DNA of 64,000 nt from positions 19,715,918 to 19,779,917 of the forward strand of contig OW121744.1 in assembly GCA_933228675.1 (NCBI GenBank), read 5' to 3'. Positions 11,263 through 23,120 of the stretch are shown here, in pieces; position 1 is the first letter of the stretch, and each line of letters starts with the position of its first letter. The notes below the pieces were generated by a model. The model searched no databases. It was not told the origin of the DNA and saw only the letters and a program-made list of their open reading frames with translations. Both the position numbers and the translations under genes were made by a program. The stretch is from Stomorhina lunata. Its lineage: Eukaryota; Arthropoda; Insecta; Diptera; Rhiniidae.

Positions 11263-12530
11263 GCATGTCACAACAAAATGTTTACTTTTCTTCCAAAGAA
11301 GCCTGTCCAACACCAAGCCTAGCTTGGTTTCTATGAATGAGATTCCACATAGTCCTAGATCCGCAGCCCTTGTACGTGATGGTTTGTCATCAACTGAGGA
11401 AATTCTGAAGCTTCTTCGGCTAGTTATTCTAATCTACTTCCAAGACCTCCAAATCTCAAAGACTGAAAATAAGTAATGCATGCCACAATCAAATGTTTGC
11501 TTTTCTTCTAAAGAAGTTAGTCCAATTCAATGGCGGCATAAGGGATGAAGCTAGGCTCCACTTGATTTCCATGGATGAGATTCCACTTAGTCCTAAGTCC
11601 AAGGCCCCTGTGTTTACGGTTTGTCTTCAACTGAGGAAATTCTGTAGCTTTTTCGATCAGTAATTCTAATCTATCTCCAAGACCTTCAAGTCTCCAAGAC
11701 TGAAATCAAGTGGTACATGCCACAATCAAATGTTTACATTTCTTCTGAAGAAGCCAGTCCAATTCATTGACGGAAAAAGGAATAAAGCTAGGCTCCACTT
11801 GGTTTCCCCTGCGCTTGATGGTTTGTCATTAAGTGAAGAAATTCTGGACCTTCTTTGGTCAGTAATGCTAATCTATCTCCAAGACATCCAAGTCTCCAAA
11901 ACTGAAAGAAAGTGATATATGCCACAATGAAATATTTACTTTCCCTCTAACGAAGGCAGTCCGACTCATTGAAGGCATAAGGGAAGAAGCTAGGCGCCAC
12001 TTGGTTATAATTAGATTCCAAATAGTCTTAGATCCAAAGCCCCTGTGTTTGATAGTTTATCATCAACTGAAGAAATTCTGGAGCTTCTTCGGTCAGCAAT
12101 CTTGATCTACCTCCAAGACCTTCAAATTTCCAAGACTGAAAGCAAGAAGTTTGTCTAACTCATTGACGGCATAAGGGATGGAGCTAGACTTCATTAATGT
12201 CCATAAATGAGATTCCAGATAGTGCTAGATCCACAGCACCTGTACTTAATGTGTTTGTTGTTAACTGAGAAAATTCTGGTGCTTCTTCAGGTTAGTTATC
12301 CTAATCTACATCCAAAACCTTCAACTATCCAAGTCTAAAAGTTACTAAAGGTTTCTAAGTCCAACCCATTGACGGCGTAAGATATGAAGTTAGGCTGGAC
12401 TTAGTTCTCATGGATGAAATTCGACCCTGTGCGTAATGTGTTTGTTAACAGAGGAAATTGTGGAGCTTCTTTAGTTCAGTTTTCCTAATCTACCTGCAAG
12501 ATCTCCAAAACTGAAAGTTAATGAAGGTTT
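11263..12530. repeat. Tandem repeat of about 200-235 bp, six degenerate copies
   Basis: Copies begin with a TGCCACAATCAAATG-like phrase at 11263, 11478, 11714 and 11916, with two more degenerate copies near 12140 and 12350. Each contains ATTGACGGCATAAGG-like and CTGAGGAAATTCTG-like phrases. Spacing is 215, 236 and 202 bp. Small open frames here encode related peptides (DGLSSTEEIL, DGLSLSEEIL), a consequence of the repeat. Confidence 0.8.
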
Positions 12531-13130
12531 TTATTTTTGAAGATTATCTCAGAAAAATCACGGTGGACTTGAATCAGGAATCCAAAGCAGCACTACAAGA
12601 GATGACCAAAAAGTTGTATTACGGTCTACTTTGGTGAAGACAGAAGCTAAGATATCAGAGCAACAGTGCTTCGGATCCAAGAAAAAAGCACGAGGTAACT
12701 TTTAGTCCATCCTTGTGAGTCTTGACTGTCTTGGAACTATTGGTAAAGGTTTAGATGCTGACGTTGACGAGGATGTTGCTGAACCCTGATCTGAACGATT
12801 GGGATCTGAATCACATTTGTTCAGTTATTCTAATCTATCTTCAAGACCTCCAAGTCTCCAAGACTGAAAGTTAATGAAGGTTCATATTTTTGAAGATTCT
12901 CTCAGAAAAAATCACTGTGGACTTGAATCAGGAATCTTATATTACGGTTTGGATAAAATCCTACCTCATGTTTACTTTGGAGAAGGCAATAAGCTAAGAT
13001 TTTGGGTCCACAGTGCTTTTAGTTCATCCTTATAAGCCTTGATTTTCTTAGAACTATTGGTGAGGATTTGGATGCTGATGTTTACGAGGAAGATCTGCTG
13101 AACCCAGATCTGGACGATTGAGATCTTGAT
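12519..13130. repeat. Direct duplication, period about 340 bp
   Basis: GTGGACTTGAATCAGGAATC occurs near 12563 and 12918, and the phrase GACGATTGAGATCTTGATG near 13115 has a close relative near 12796. Copies have diverged by point changes and indels. No coding function recognised. Confidence 0.7.
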
Positions 13131-14278
13131 GACTTCCGCATCACATTCGTTCTAATAACGAAGAATAATCTTCGTCATTCCAAGGTAAACTCTGGTGACC
13201 AGCTAATTCGCGTGCCTCACCAAAGCGTTTAGCTAGTGATGATCGAGAAACCTTGGCTCGTTCGTAACAGTAACCGCAGATAAGCACTAAAAGGCTATAA
13301 GCTATTGCATGCCAGTGGACCGAGTAGAGTAGTCTAAGATCTTTATACAAAGCTTCTCAGTACTGAATTTCACTATCTGACTTCTTTTAACTTTTTCGTA
13401 TATAGGAGTACCCAGAATAATGGACCAATTTGGATCGAAAACAAATGGTTTAAGAATCAGCCCAAAGCTAAAATCTGAGCTTTGATTCCAAGAACAGGGA
13501 CAAACTTCAAGAAACACAGCCTTAGTTAAAAAGATTATGGCTTTTGTATGGAAGGTATGGTTAATGTGGACCTATTTTACATAAAATTTGATATAGTAGT
13601 TGATCTTTATGGCTCACATCATATTTAGTCAGACATCAATCGGCATTTAAATAGTTTCTGGGAAATTATTTATATTGGATAGAAAGAATAGAGATGATCC
13701 TTATATCAAAAATCTATTAAAATTGTGATACTTTTTATCAAAAATGTACTGAAATCATTAATCTGTACTTAGATTTCAAGAAAATATGCACAGACATAAA
13801 TAAAGATAGACATAGGTAAAAAAATACGTCTTATATGGGAGCTCTTGTTAATGTGGACATATATTAGTTGTGGACCTATATAAATGTGGATCTATATTAG
13901 TTGGTTATCATTTAGCTAAACCTGAATAAGCATTTAAAAAGTCCTCGGAAATCATATGTATCTATTATAACCAGGCGCCGGTACTCCTAACTACCAGGAG
14001 CCGATTACACAAAATGATCGTTAAATACAGTCGGCAAAATAGGTTTGACCCAATTTTAATAATTTGTAACTATGCCTTTTGGGTAAAAAAACAGTGATTT
14101 TTCTAATAAACTCTTGATCACTTTGATCAAAGAAATCAACAGGTAAAACATAAAATAAAATCATAAAAAAAATCTTATAAAATCAAACCTTATAAATCAT
14201 CTCACACCCGCTCCTTGAACTCAGAGGATAGAGGGTAGTGATTTTTAGTCTAGTCAGACTTGAGCCGATTCAACTTAC
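13131..14278. other. Intron sequence, nothing definite
   Basis: Lies 3' of exon q, inside the intron leading to domain IV. The 60-70 codon minus-strand frames at 13141-13517 show no known motif and no splice fit to the channel. Dispersed phrases such as tgtggacc(t)ata recur. Confidence 0.5.
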
Positions 14279-14575
14279 CTTTTTCTTGAGCATATTGAAA
14301 TTATCAATAATTACTCCTATGAAGAGATTAAGGGTAAAGAATGATCCACATACAATGAAGATGACAAAATATATATAAGCATAAAGATTGGCTTCACGCT
14401 GAGGCTGCAGATCCACACCGCGGGCATCGACTGCATCGGCCATTACCTCCATCCAGCCCTCAAAGGTGGCCACTTGTAAGAGAGCCAAATAGCCCATACC
14501 TACATGATCAAAGGTTATTTTCGAATTGATCCAACTGAAATTTTGTTCTATGCAATCCCATTTGTCATTTACTTC
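14279..14575 (-). CDS. NaCP60E: NaCP60E exon q: domain III pore and S6
   Basis: 99 codons. [40 protein letters not shown], then [20 protein letters not shown]. The E of TFEGW is the domain III filter residue and replaces the Lys of true sodium channels. S6 is [20 protein letters not shown], followed by [11 protein letters not shown] at AAG|GTAAGT. No further exon is visible to the left, so the next intron exceeds 14.2 kb. Confidence 0.95.
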
Positions 14576-14721
14576 CTACTCAAGAGTTGGCATGATTTAA
14601 ATACAAAAATTGTTATTCAATAAAATAGGGAAAAAGATATAAATTGTAAATTTGTTTAAAAAGTTTTTTTGGATTAACTTAAATTTTGTTTAATAAATGT
14701 TTGTAAGTAATAATAACTAAC

Positions 14722-14896
14722 CGTTACGGGCAATAGTTCTCCTTCACTATCGACACATTTGAAAAATTTACCACCAAAAAATTGCACACCCATTATAGAA
14801 AATATTAACCAAAAAACCAAACAAACTAAAAGTACATTGAAAATTGATGGTATGGCATACATGAGAGCATTTACTACAATTCGCATTCCCTGCCAC
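14722..14896 (-). CDS. NaCP60E: NaCP60E exon p: domain III S4-S5 linker and S5
   Basis: Completes Arg and reads [20 protein letters not shown] (S4-S5 linker), then [20 protein letters not shown] (S5) and [18 protein letters not shown]. The donor is ACG|GTTAGT. A 12.4-kb intron separates it from exon o. Confidence 0.95.
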
Positions 14897-15500
14897 CTGG
14901 AATAGAAATAAAATAGTTTTTTTCTTTTTTATATTCAACAAAAACAATTTTTTTTAATTCTCTTATTATCGAATTGTTTTAGTTTTTTAAGGATATCGGG
15001 AAAAATAGTTTTTTTTTCAATTTTATGGGATTTAGTTAAAAACATAGACACATAGACAGAAAGGATTTAAAAAAAGGTTAAGTGGGGGGAAAAGTGGTGG
15101 TAAAGCAAAAACATACAAATTTTACACATAAATAGTTTAGGCTCTTGAGGTCACATACAGATAACTCGGCATAAATCGTTTTGGCTTTAGAAAGCATTTT
15201 TGAGGAATAAGCTTTTTAGAATATTAAGCTTTAAGCTTTTTCCAATACTTTTAACGATTTGAACCGAATTAGGAAGCATTTGAAGAAGTAGAAGTGTAAA
15301 GAAGTAATAATCAACCGAAGATGAATTTCTTGTATTAGAATCGAATATTTGTTGTGATTAAATATATTCAAAACTTATATATGTATATATATATCTAACG
15401 GATTTTGATAATTGCAAATTTTGACAAACAAAACATTAAAAGAAGTATTAGTCAAGTATAGCTATGCCCTACACAATTGACTTAAAAGATCAATTTTTTT
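14897..15500. other. Intron sequence, start of the 12.4-kb intron
   Basis: Intron between exons o and p. AT-rich, no gene or recognised element before the repeat element at 15501. Confidence 0.5.
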
Positions 15501-17606
15501 TATACCCTTCACCAATAGGTGAGAGGGTATTAAAAGTTTGTCATTCAGTTTGTAATTTTTTTATTATTTGTCTTAGACCCCATAAAAATTATACCGATCG
15601 ACTCGCCAGGAATCGCCAGGAGAGTCGATTTAGCCATGTCCATCTGTCTGTCTGTCTGTATGTCTGTCTCTATCTGTCTGTCTGTCTGTATGTATGTATG
15701 TATGTATGTATGTATGTATGTATGTATGTATGTATGTATGTATGTATGTATGTATGTATGTATGTATGTATGTATGTATGTATGTATGTATGTATGTATG
15801 TATGTATGTATGTATGTATGTATGTATGTATGTATGTATGTATGTATGTATGTATGTATGTATGTATGTATGTATGTATGTATGTATGTATGTATGTATG
15901 TATGTATGTATGTATGTATGTATGTATGTATGTATGTATGTATGTATGTATGTATGTATGTATGTATGTATGTATGTATGTATGTATGTATGTATGTATG
16001 TATGTATGTATGTATGTATGTATGTATGTATGTATGTATGTATGTATGTATGTATGTATGTATGTATGTATGTATGTATGTATGTATGTATGTATGTATG
16101 TATGTATGTATGTATGTATGTATGTATGTATGTATGTATGTATGTATGTATGTATGTATGTATGTATGTATGTATGTATGTATGTATGTATGTATGTATG
16201 TATGTATGTATGTATGTATGTATGTATGTATGTATGTATGTATGTATGTATGTATGTATGTATGTATGTATGTATGTATGTATGTATGTATGTATGTATG
16301 TATGTATGTATGTATGTATGTATGTATGTATGTATGTATGTATGTATGTATGTATGTATGTATGTATGTATGTATGTATGTATGTATGTATGTATGTATG
16401 TATGTATGTATGTATGTATGTATGTATGTATGTATGTATGTATGTATGTATGTATGTATGTATGTATGTATGTATGTATGTATGTATGTATGTATGTATG
16501 TATGTATGTATGTATGTATGTATGTATGTATGTATGTATGTATGTATGTATGTATGTATGTATGTATGTATGTATGTATGTATGTATGTATGTATGTATG
16601 TATGTATGTATGTATGTATGTATGTATGTATGTATGTATGTATGTATGTATGTATGTATGTATGTATGTATGTATGTATGTATGTATGTATGTATGTATG
16701 TATGTATGTATGTATGTATGTATGTATGTATGTATGTATGTATGTATGTATGTATGTATGTATGTATGTATGTATGTATGTATGTATGTATGTATGTATG
16801 TATGTATGTATGTATGTATGTATGTATGTATGTATGTATGTATGTATGTATGTATGTATGTATGTATGTATGTATGTATGTATGTATGTATGTATGTATG
16901 TATGTATGTATGTATGTATGTATGTATGTATGTATGTATGTATGTATGTATGTATGTATGTATGTATGTATGTATGTATGTATGTATGTATGTATGTATG
17001 TATGTATGTATGTATGTATGTATGTATGTATGTATGTATGTATGTATGTATGTATGTATGTATGTATGTATGTATGTATGTATGTATGTATGTATGTATG
17101 TATGTATGTATGTATGTATGTATGTATGTATGTATGTATGTATGTATGTATGTATGTATGTATGTATGTATGTATGTATGTATGTATGTATGTATGTATG
17201 TATGTATGTATGTATGTATGTATGTATGTATGTATGTATGTATGTATGTATGTATGTATGTATGTATGTATGTATGTATGTATGTATGTATGTATGTATG
17301 TATGTATGTATGTATGTATGTATGTATGTATGTATGTATGTATGTATGTATGTATGTATGTATGTATGTATGTATGTATGTATGTATGTATGTATGTATG
17401 TATGTATGTATGTATGTATGTATGTATGTATGTATGTATGTATGTATGTATGTATGTATGTATGTATGTATGTATGTATGTATGTATGTATGTATGTATG
17501 TATGTATGTATGTATGTATGTATGTATGTATGTATGTATGTATGTATGTATGTATGTATGTATGTATGTATGTATGTATGTATGTATGTATGTATGTATG
17601 TATGTA

Positions 17607-17682
<76 letters not shown>

Positions 17683-17812
17683 CGTCTGTCTGTCTGTCTG
17701 TCCGTCTGTTGAAATCAAGTTTGTGGAGCTCCTGGTGGGTGTACCCAGAAACACCCGAGATATCGCTGAAATACTAAACTTCGATGGCGAATTTAAAAAT
17801 GTTTATACCCTT
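15501..17812 (+). mobile_element. mini-me/DINE-like element with an expanded microsatellite
   Basis: Starts with the hairpin TATACCCTTCACC...AGGGTATTA, then GTCTTAGACCCCATAAAAAT and GAGTCGATTTAGCCATGTCC, phrases typical of the small non-autonomous mini-me/INE-1-like elements of flies. These carry a (GTCY)n proto-microsatellite. Here GTCT runs flank a very large TATG array. The 3' part (CCCGAGATATCGCTGAAAT) is truncated where the next copy begins. Confidence 0.7.
15689..17609 (+). repeat. Perfect (TATG)n microsatellite of about 1.9 kb
   Basis: About 480 uninterrupted copies between (GTCT)n tracts (about 15640-15688 and 17609-17710, the latter with some GTCC). It is open in several frames and encodes MYVC or THTYI repeats, which are artefacts. 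No interruption was seen. Confidence 0.97.
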
Positions 17813-18433
17813 CACCACCATAGGTGGAAAGGGTATTATAAGTTTGTGCTGATGTTTGTAACGCATAGAAATATTTGTCTTAGACCCACCTTTTAGTATA
17901 CCAATAGACTTATAATCACTTTCTGAGTCGATTTAGCGATGTCCGTCCGTCCGTCCGTCCTTCTGGCTGGCTGGACCCCCATGTAAACCTTGTAATCAAA
18001 CTACAGGTCGCAATTCTAAAGATAATTTGATAAAATTTGGCACAGATAATTTTTTTGATAATGGGACCATGGCTATTGAGATTGGTTAAAATCGGTCCAT
18101 TATTTATGGTACCTCCCATAGGTCCCACTTCCCGGAATTGCTATATTGGCTACAAATATCAATATTTTTTCATGAAATTTAAAACAGATACTGCTTATGT
18201 AAACTTAAATCACTGTACCAAATTTCGTTGAAATCGGTCCACATTTGACCCTAGCTCTCATATTAGTGCAAATGACGGAAACAGGTTGAATATATACGTT
18301 TTGAGAAAATGTTTGTATGATGACAAAATTTAGCAAATATTTGTCTTTATACAGGAAAAATAACACCTTTCACCTTAGTGGTGAAGGCTATCGTATGGTC
18401 GGCTTGACCGACTATAGCGCTTTCTTACTTGTT
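17813..18433 (+). mobile_element. Second mini-me/DINE-like element, near full length
   Basis: Begins TATACCCTTCACCACCATAG, carries the phrases GTCTTAGACCCACC and GAGTCGATTTAGCGATGTCC with a short (GTCC)n run at 17940-17959, and ends with GTCGGCTTGACCGAC and TTTCTTACTTGTT, the usual 3' hairpin and end of this family. It retains the short ancestral microsatellite, in contrast to the copy before it. Confidence 0.7.
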
Positions 18434-18467
18434 TTTTTTTTTAAATACTGTTTTAAAAAAAAATAAT

Positions 18468-19600
18468 TGTCATCGAATTTTGAATTTTTGGCGATATCTC
18501 TGGTGTTTATAGACCAATTTTGATAAAATTTAATAGCTTGTTGCGTTGGAGTATTTCCTAAAATTTGGTATATAATTCAAAATTTTTCTTTAAATACTGT
18601 TTAAAAAAAATTAAAATTTGTCAATTTGCGTATATCGATAACATTTGCTTTGGCGATATCTCGATTATTGATCTACCGATTTTGATGAAATTCAATAATG
18701 TGCTGGGTTGAATGATTTCCTAAAACTTGATATACAGTTCTAAAAAGTTTTTTTTAAAACACAGTTTTTTGACCAAATTCAAAACTTTTTTTTTGAAAAA
18801 TACAGTTTTTTATTTTTTTTTTAATTCTCATCGAATTTTGAATTTTGGCGATATCTCTGGTGTTTATAGATCGATTTTGATAAAATTTAATAGCTTGTTG
18901 CGTTGGAGTATTTTCTAAAATCTGATATATAGTTTAAAATTTTTTTTTTAATACTGTTTTTTTTTTTAAATTTTAAAATTTGTCAATTTGCGTACATCGA
19001 TAACTTTTGCCTTGGCGATATCTCGGTTATTGATCTACTGATTTTGATGAAATTTAATAGTGTGCTGGGTTGAATGATTTCCTAAAACTTGATATACAGT
19101 TCTAAAAAAATGTTTTTAAAACACAGTTTTTTGACCAAATTCAATTTTTTTTTTTGAAAAATACAGTTTTTTTTTTTTTAATTCTCATCGAATTTTGAAT
19201 TTTGGCATATCTCTGGTGTTTATAGACCGATTTTGATAAAATTTAATGGCTTGTTGCGTTGGAGTATTTTCTAAAATCTGATACATAGTTAAAAATTTTT
19301 TTTTTAAATACTGTTTTTTTTTAATTTTAAAATTTGTCAATTTGCGTACATCGATAACTTTTGCCTTGGCGATATCTCGGTTATTGATCCACCGATTTTG
19401 ATGAAATTCAATAGTGTGCCGGTTTAAATAATTTCCTAAAATTTTATGTACAGTTCAAAAAACTTTAAGTAAAAGTAACAGTTTTTTGACGAAATTAAAT
19501 GTTTTTTTTTAATGAAAAATATAGTTTTTTTAACAAATTTTTTTTAAATTCTCAATGAATTTTGGCGATATCTCTTGCTGTTGTATCATCTGTTTTTGCT
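18468..19600 (+). repeat. Dimeric higher-order repeat, about 360 bp per unit
   Basis: The GCGATATCTC phrase recurs at 18491, 18653, 18848, 19015, 19205 (one base deleted), 19369 and 19565. Spacing alternates about 162-167 and 190-196 bp, giving units of 357-360 bp made of two related halves (TGGTGTTTATAGA type and CGGTTATTGATC type). About three full dimers plus a partial. Confidence 0.85.
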
Positions 19601-21322
19601 AAAATTATTTCTTTCTATAGCTTCCATTAATGTAGATTCAAATTTTTTATAAAAATTCCAAATTTTAGAAAAATAAAAAAATATGTTTTACATAGATAAT
19701 AAAAAAAATCTGCCACTCCCATTTTACAGATTACGCCAATTTTTATGGTGAATGTTTTTATTGTTAAAATCTATGATCGTGCAAAATTTCATGTCAATAC
19801 GGCTTTTAAAAAGCGAGTTAACACTTTATTCCGGCTAGATTGATCATTTGATAATTAAAAATTTTCCCTTAAGTTTTTTAACAACAAAAATTTTTTATAT
19901 AATATTTTTAAATAACAGAAAAAAAAAGTACCGTTTTATAAAATTTAACTTTTCATCTTCGGTTGATCATGTTTTTTTTTTTTTTTTTTTTTTTTTTTGG
20001 TTACGAAATTAAAACATTTATATAATTAAATATATGTAGAAAATTTTTAAAAATATAAATTACATATAGTTTTATAAATTAAACATGCCAATTACAAACA
20101 TATACCAGATATTTATAATAATAGAAAAAATCATATCTTAAAAAAGGCCCTTTTTGCAAAAAATTTCATTGGATTAGAAATTAAAGTCCATTTTAGCAAA
20201 TTTGAATGTATAAATTGTAAAAATAACTAATAATTTTTTGAAATTTAGGGTAGCGCACGAATCGTGCTACAAAATGAAATAATCTGAAAATATCATCCAA
20301 AACCCATAACATTAAGATCCCCAAGAATTGAAGATGACTTCATATATAAAACAAATTCCGATCGTGAATCTTTTTTATAAAAAATTATACTGATTTGTTA
20401 TAAAAAACTGACTCTGAAATGTTTCCAGCAAAACTTTGGTAATGGCAAGTACTCTGATAACTGGTTACCTTGTAACGACTACAACATACCATCCGAATAA
20501 ATAATAACTTATTACAGAAGCACTTATTTGTAATTAAGATGGTAATTTAAACTGAATGGCCCCGGTTCAAATCCCACCAAGGGCAACAATATTTTTTAGT
20601 TTTTTTTTATTAAAAGAGTCTTTTTAAATGATTTTTGAATTTTAAGAACTTAAATATTATCTTCTGTAAAAAAAAATTGTAAAACTAACTCACGTTAATG
20701 AAAAAATACCATCATGAGTCAATTTTGATTATGTAGGGGATGTTGAATACCAAACACGATTCTAATTGGTCTTAACACCCATTAATATTGTGAGTTAACA
20801 TGTTCCGAGAGTTGTCCCATAAGATCGGTAAAATGGGTTAGGATTACGGGCTAGTAACCCTCTCTTAAAAAAAATACAATGAAGAGGATAAAATTAGAAT
20901 TGAAATGTCCCACTACCTAATGTTAGAGGAGGATGTCCGAAACTTCTATAGAAAGACCAAGTAGAGGAACATTTTTCAAAGCTTGGCCTATAAATATAAT
21001 AGTAGAGGAACATTTTTCAAAGCTTGGCCTATAAAATTGGAGAATATTCGCACAAGATCGAAATCCATGGAATTGTAACAATTAAGTAAGTAAGAGTCAA
21101 TCTTATGTAAAAACTTATACAAAAAAGAAGATTAAAATTGTTTAAGTTTTAAAATAATTTTAAAAAAGTTTTAAATTAATTACAAAAAATCGTATACAAA
21201 TATTTTTCCAAAAATTACAACAAATCAAAAAAAAGCAGGGAAAAACAAAGTTATTTTCACATGATTTTGGATCTAATAATAAAAATTGTTTATATTAATT
21301 ATAAGCTGCTATGTTTTCAACA
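19601..21322. other. Intron sequence with poly-T and small duplications
   Basis: Contains a T run of about 27 at 19970-19998, a pol III box B-like GGTTCAAATCC at 20564-20574 without a clear box A, and a 35-bp direct duplication with period 41 (20960-20994 and 21001-21035). No gene seen. Confidence 0.6.
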
Positions 21323-21395
21323 TATGAAGTAGCTCAGTGGAAGAGTCTCTGCCTAGCAGTCGGAGGGTCTGGGTTCGAGCCCCCATGGGATCATA
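21323..21395 (+). repeat. tRNA-derived SINE head
   Basis: Perfect box A TAGCTCAGTGG (21330-21340) and box B GGTTCGAGCCC (21372-21382) at tRNA spacing. The anticodon-loop position reads CTAGCAG (AGC if tRNA-Ala-like). The acceptor ends do not pair and the T stem has mismatches, so it is not a working tRNA. An A-rich tract follows, as in SINEs. A decayed tRNA gene is the alternative. Confidence 0.6.
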
Positions 21396-22300
21396 AAAAA
21401 AATTTTGTATTTCGTTTAAAAATATATGTTTTTAATAAAACAACAACAAAAAAGTTGTTGCTGTTGCTTTCAAATTGCTTACCCAAGTCATTACTTTTTT
21501 GCAATTGGTAAGTACTTGCCTCCAATGACATCCCCATGTTAATGTAATGACTTAAACAGCGAATGAGTAAGTAGTTCGTGTTCAATAGTTTAACTGTTAA
21601 ACTCATTATTTGGGAATGAAAAGTTTTACTGGGCTATGTATAAAATTATACTGATCGTGCAATTCTTTAAATAAGCATAAAAAATTTTGCAAAATAAAAT
21701 TGTTTATAAAATAAATTTAAAATTATTATTGTAGCACAATTATTGCGTCACCCTGTAAAAAATATGTTTTTAAAAAACAAAAATAATAAAAATAGTGCTT
21801 TTGTATCTTTTAATCATTAAATTTTTTTGGAAGTTTTGATTTAATTTTTTTTTTTTTATTTAAAATGAAAAGAACATACAGACACACATATATTAAGGAT
21901 ATTTTAAGGATTTGTTGTTTGTTTCGTTTTGGTTTTTATTTTCTTTGTTTTTATTATTTCTATTCGAAATCCTTAAAGAAAACGATATTGTATTAAATAC
22001 TTCCAAAAATCGGTTTTATTTAGACGTTTTTTATCTTCTTTTCTTTAAAAATGTTTAAGTATTTTAAATAAAAGGTGCTGAAGCATTCAAATATTTAGAA
22101 ATAGGATTTTTTTTTAGTATAAAAATTAAAGAAATTTTTATATATTTATAAAATAGAACAAAAAAACATATCAAGTCGTTTGTAGAACGACTTCGTGAAT
22201 TATAGTCTATACCAGTCTTACATAATAGTCGGTTAACATGATACCCTATACCACCGAAGTCAAAACTAAAGGAATTCAGTGCCTATAAACTTACATATTA
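21396..22300. other. Intron sequence, no gene
   Basis: Holds ACAGACACACATAT near 21880 (similar phrases near 1900 and 32710) and a small hairpin GTCGTTTGTAGAACGAC near 22175. Otherwise featureless AT-rich DNA. Confidence 0.4.
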
Positions 22301-23120
22301 AAAAAACTCTAGAAAATTGCACTGATCGTGAAATTTTCTATATAAAATTAGAATGATAGTGAAATTTTCTTTAGAAAATTATATTAATCATGAAATTTTC
22401 TTTAAAAAATAATACTGATCGTAAAATTTTCTATATAAAATAAGAATGATCGTAAAATGTTCTAAAGAAAATTACACTGATCGCAAATTTTTTTATGGAA
22501 AATTAGACTAATCGTAAAATTTTCTTTATAAAATTAGACTGATTATGAAATTTTCCATAGGAAATTACACTGATCGTGAAAATTTCTATAGAAAATTATA
22601 CTGATCTTGAAGTTTTTAAAAAAAAAAATATACTGATCATGAAATTTTTTATAGAAAATTACACTGATAGTGAAATTTTCTAATAAAAATTATACAGATC
22701 GCAAAATTTTCTATAAAAAATTAGACTGATCTTAAAATTTTCTGTAGAAAATTATACTGATCTAGAAGTTTTTTTTATAGAAAATTACACTGATCATGAA
22801 AATTTCAGTAGAAAATTAGACTGATCGTGAAATTTTCTATTCAAAATTATACTGATCGTGAAATTTTTTATAGAAAATTAGACTGATCGTGAAATTTTCT
22901 ACAGAAAATTAAACTGATCTTGAAGTTTTTTATATAAAATTATACTGATCATAAAAATTTCTGTAGAAAATTATACTGATCGTGAAATTTTCTATTCAAA
23001 ATTATACTGATTTTCTATAAAAAATAAATTGATCGTTTTGATTTTAATCAAAATTATATTGATCGTAAGAGTTCTTAGAAAAATATGTATTGCTTGCGAC
23101 TTTTTCATTATAATGACCGT
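22300..23120. repeat. Degenerate AT array, ACTGATCGTGAAATTTTCTA unit
   Basis: Roughly 20 irregular copies of an approximately 34-bp unit combining ACTGATCGTGAAATTTTCTA and TAGAAAATTA. Heavily mutated compared with the adjoining 30-bp array. Confidence 0.85.

Noticed and set aside
13141..13517. Two minus-strand frames of about 70 codons
   Set aside because: Normal-looking composition but no recognised domain and no splice or sequence match to the missing domain IV of the channel; overlapping the degenerate repeat block.
1..14278. Domain IV exons of NaCP60E
   Set aside because: Looked for S4 Arg repeats, the pore and S6 motifs on the minus strand; none seen, so the rest of the gene lies outside the window.
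15464..17896. Open frames of 670-810 codons on both strands (MYVC and THTYI repeats)
   Set aside because: They are translations of the TATG/GTCT microsatellite, open in several frames at once, with no normal protein sequence.
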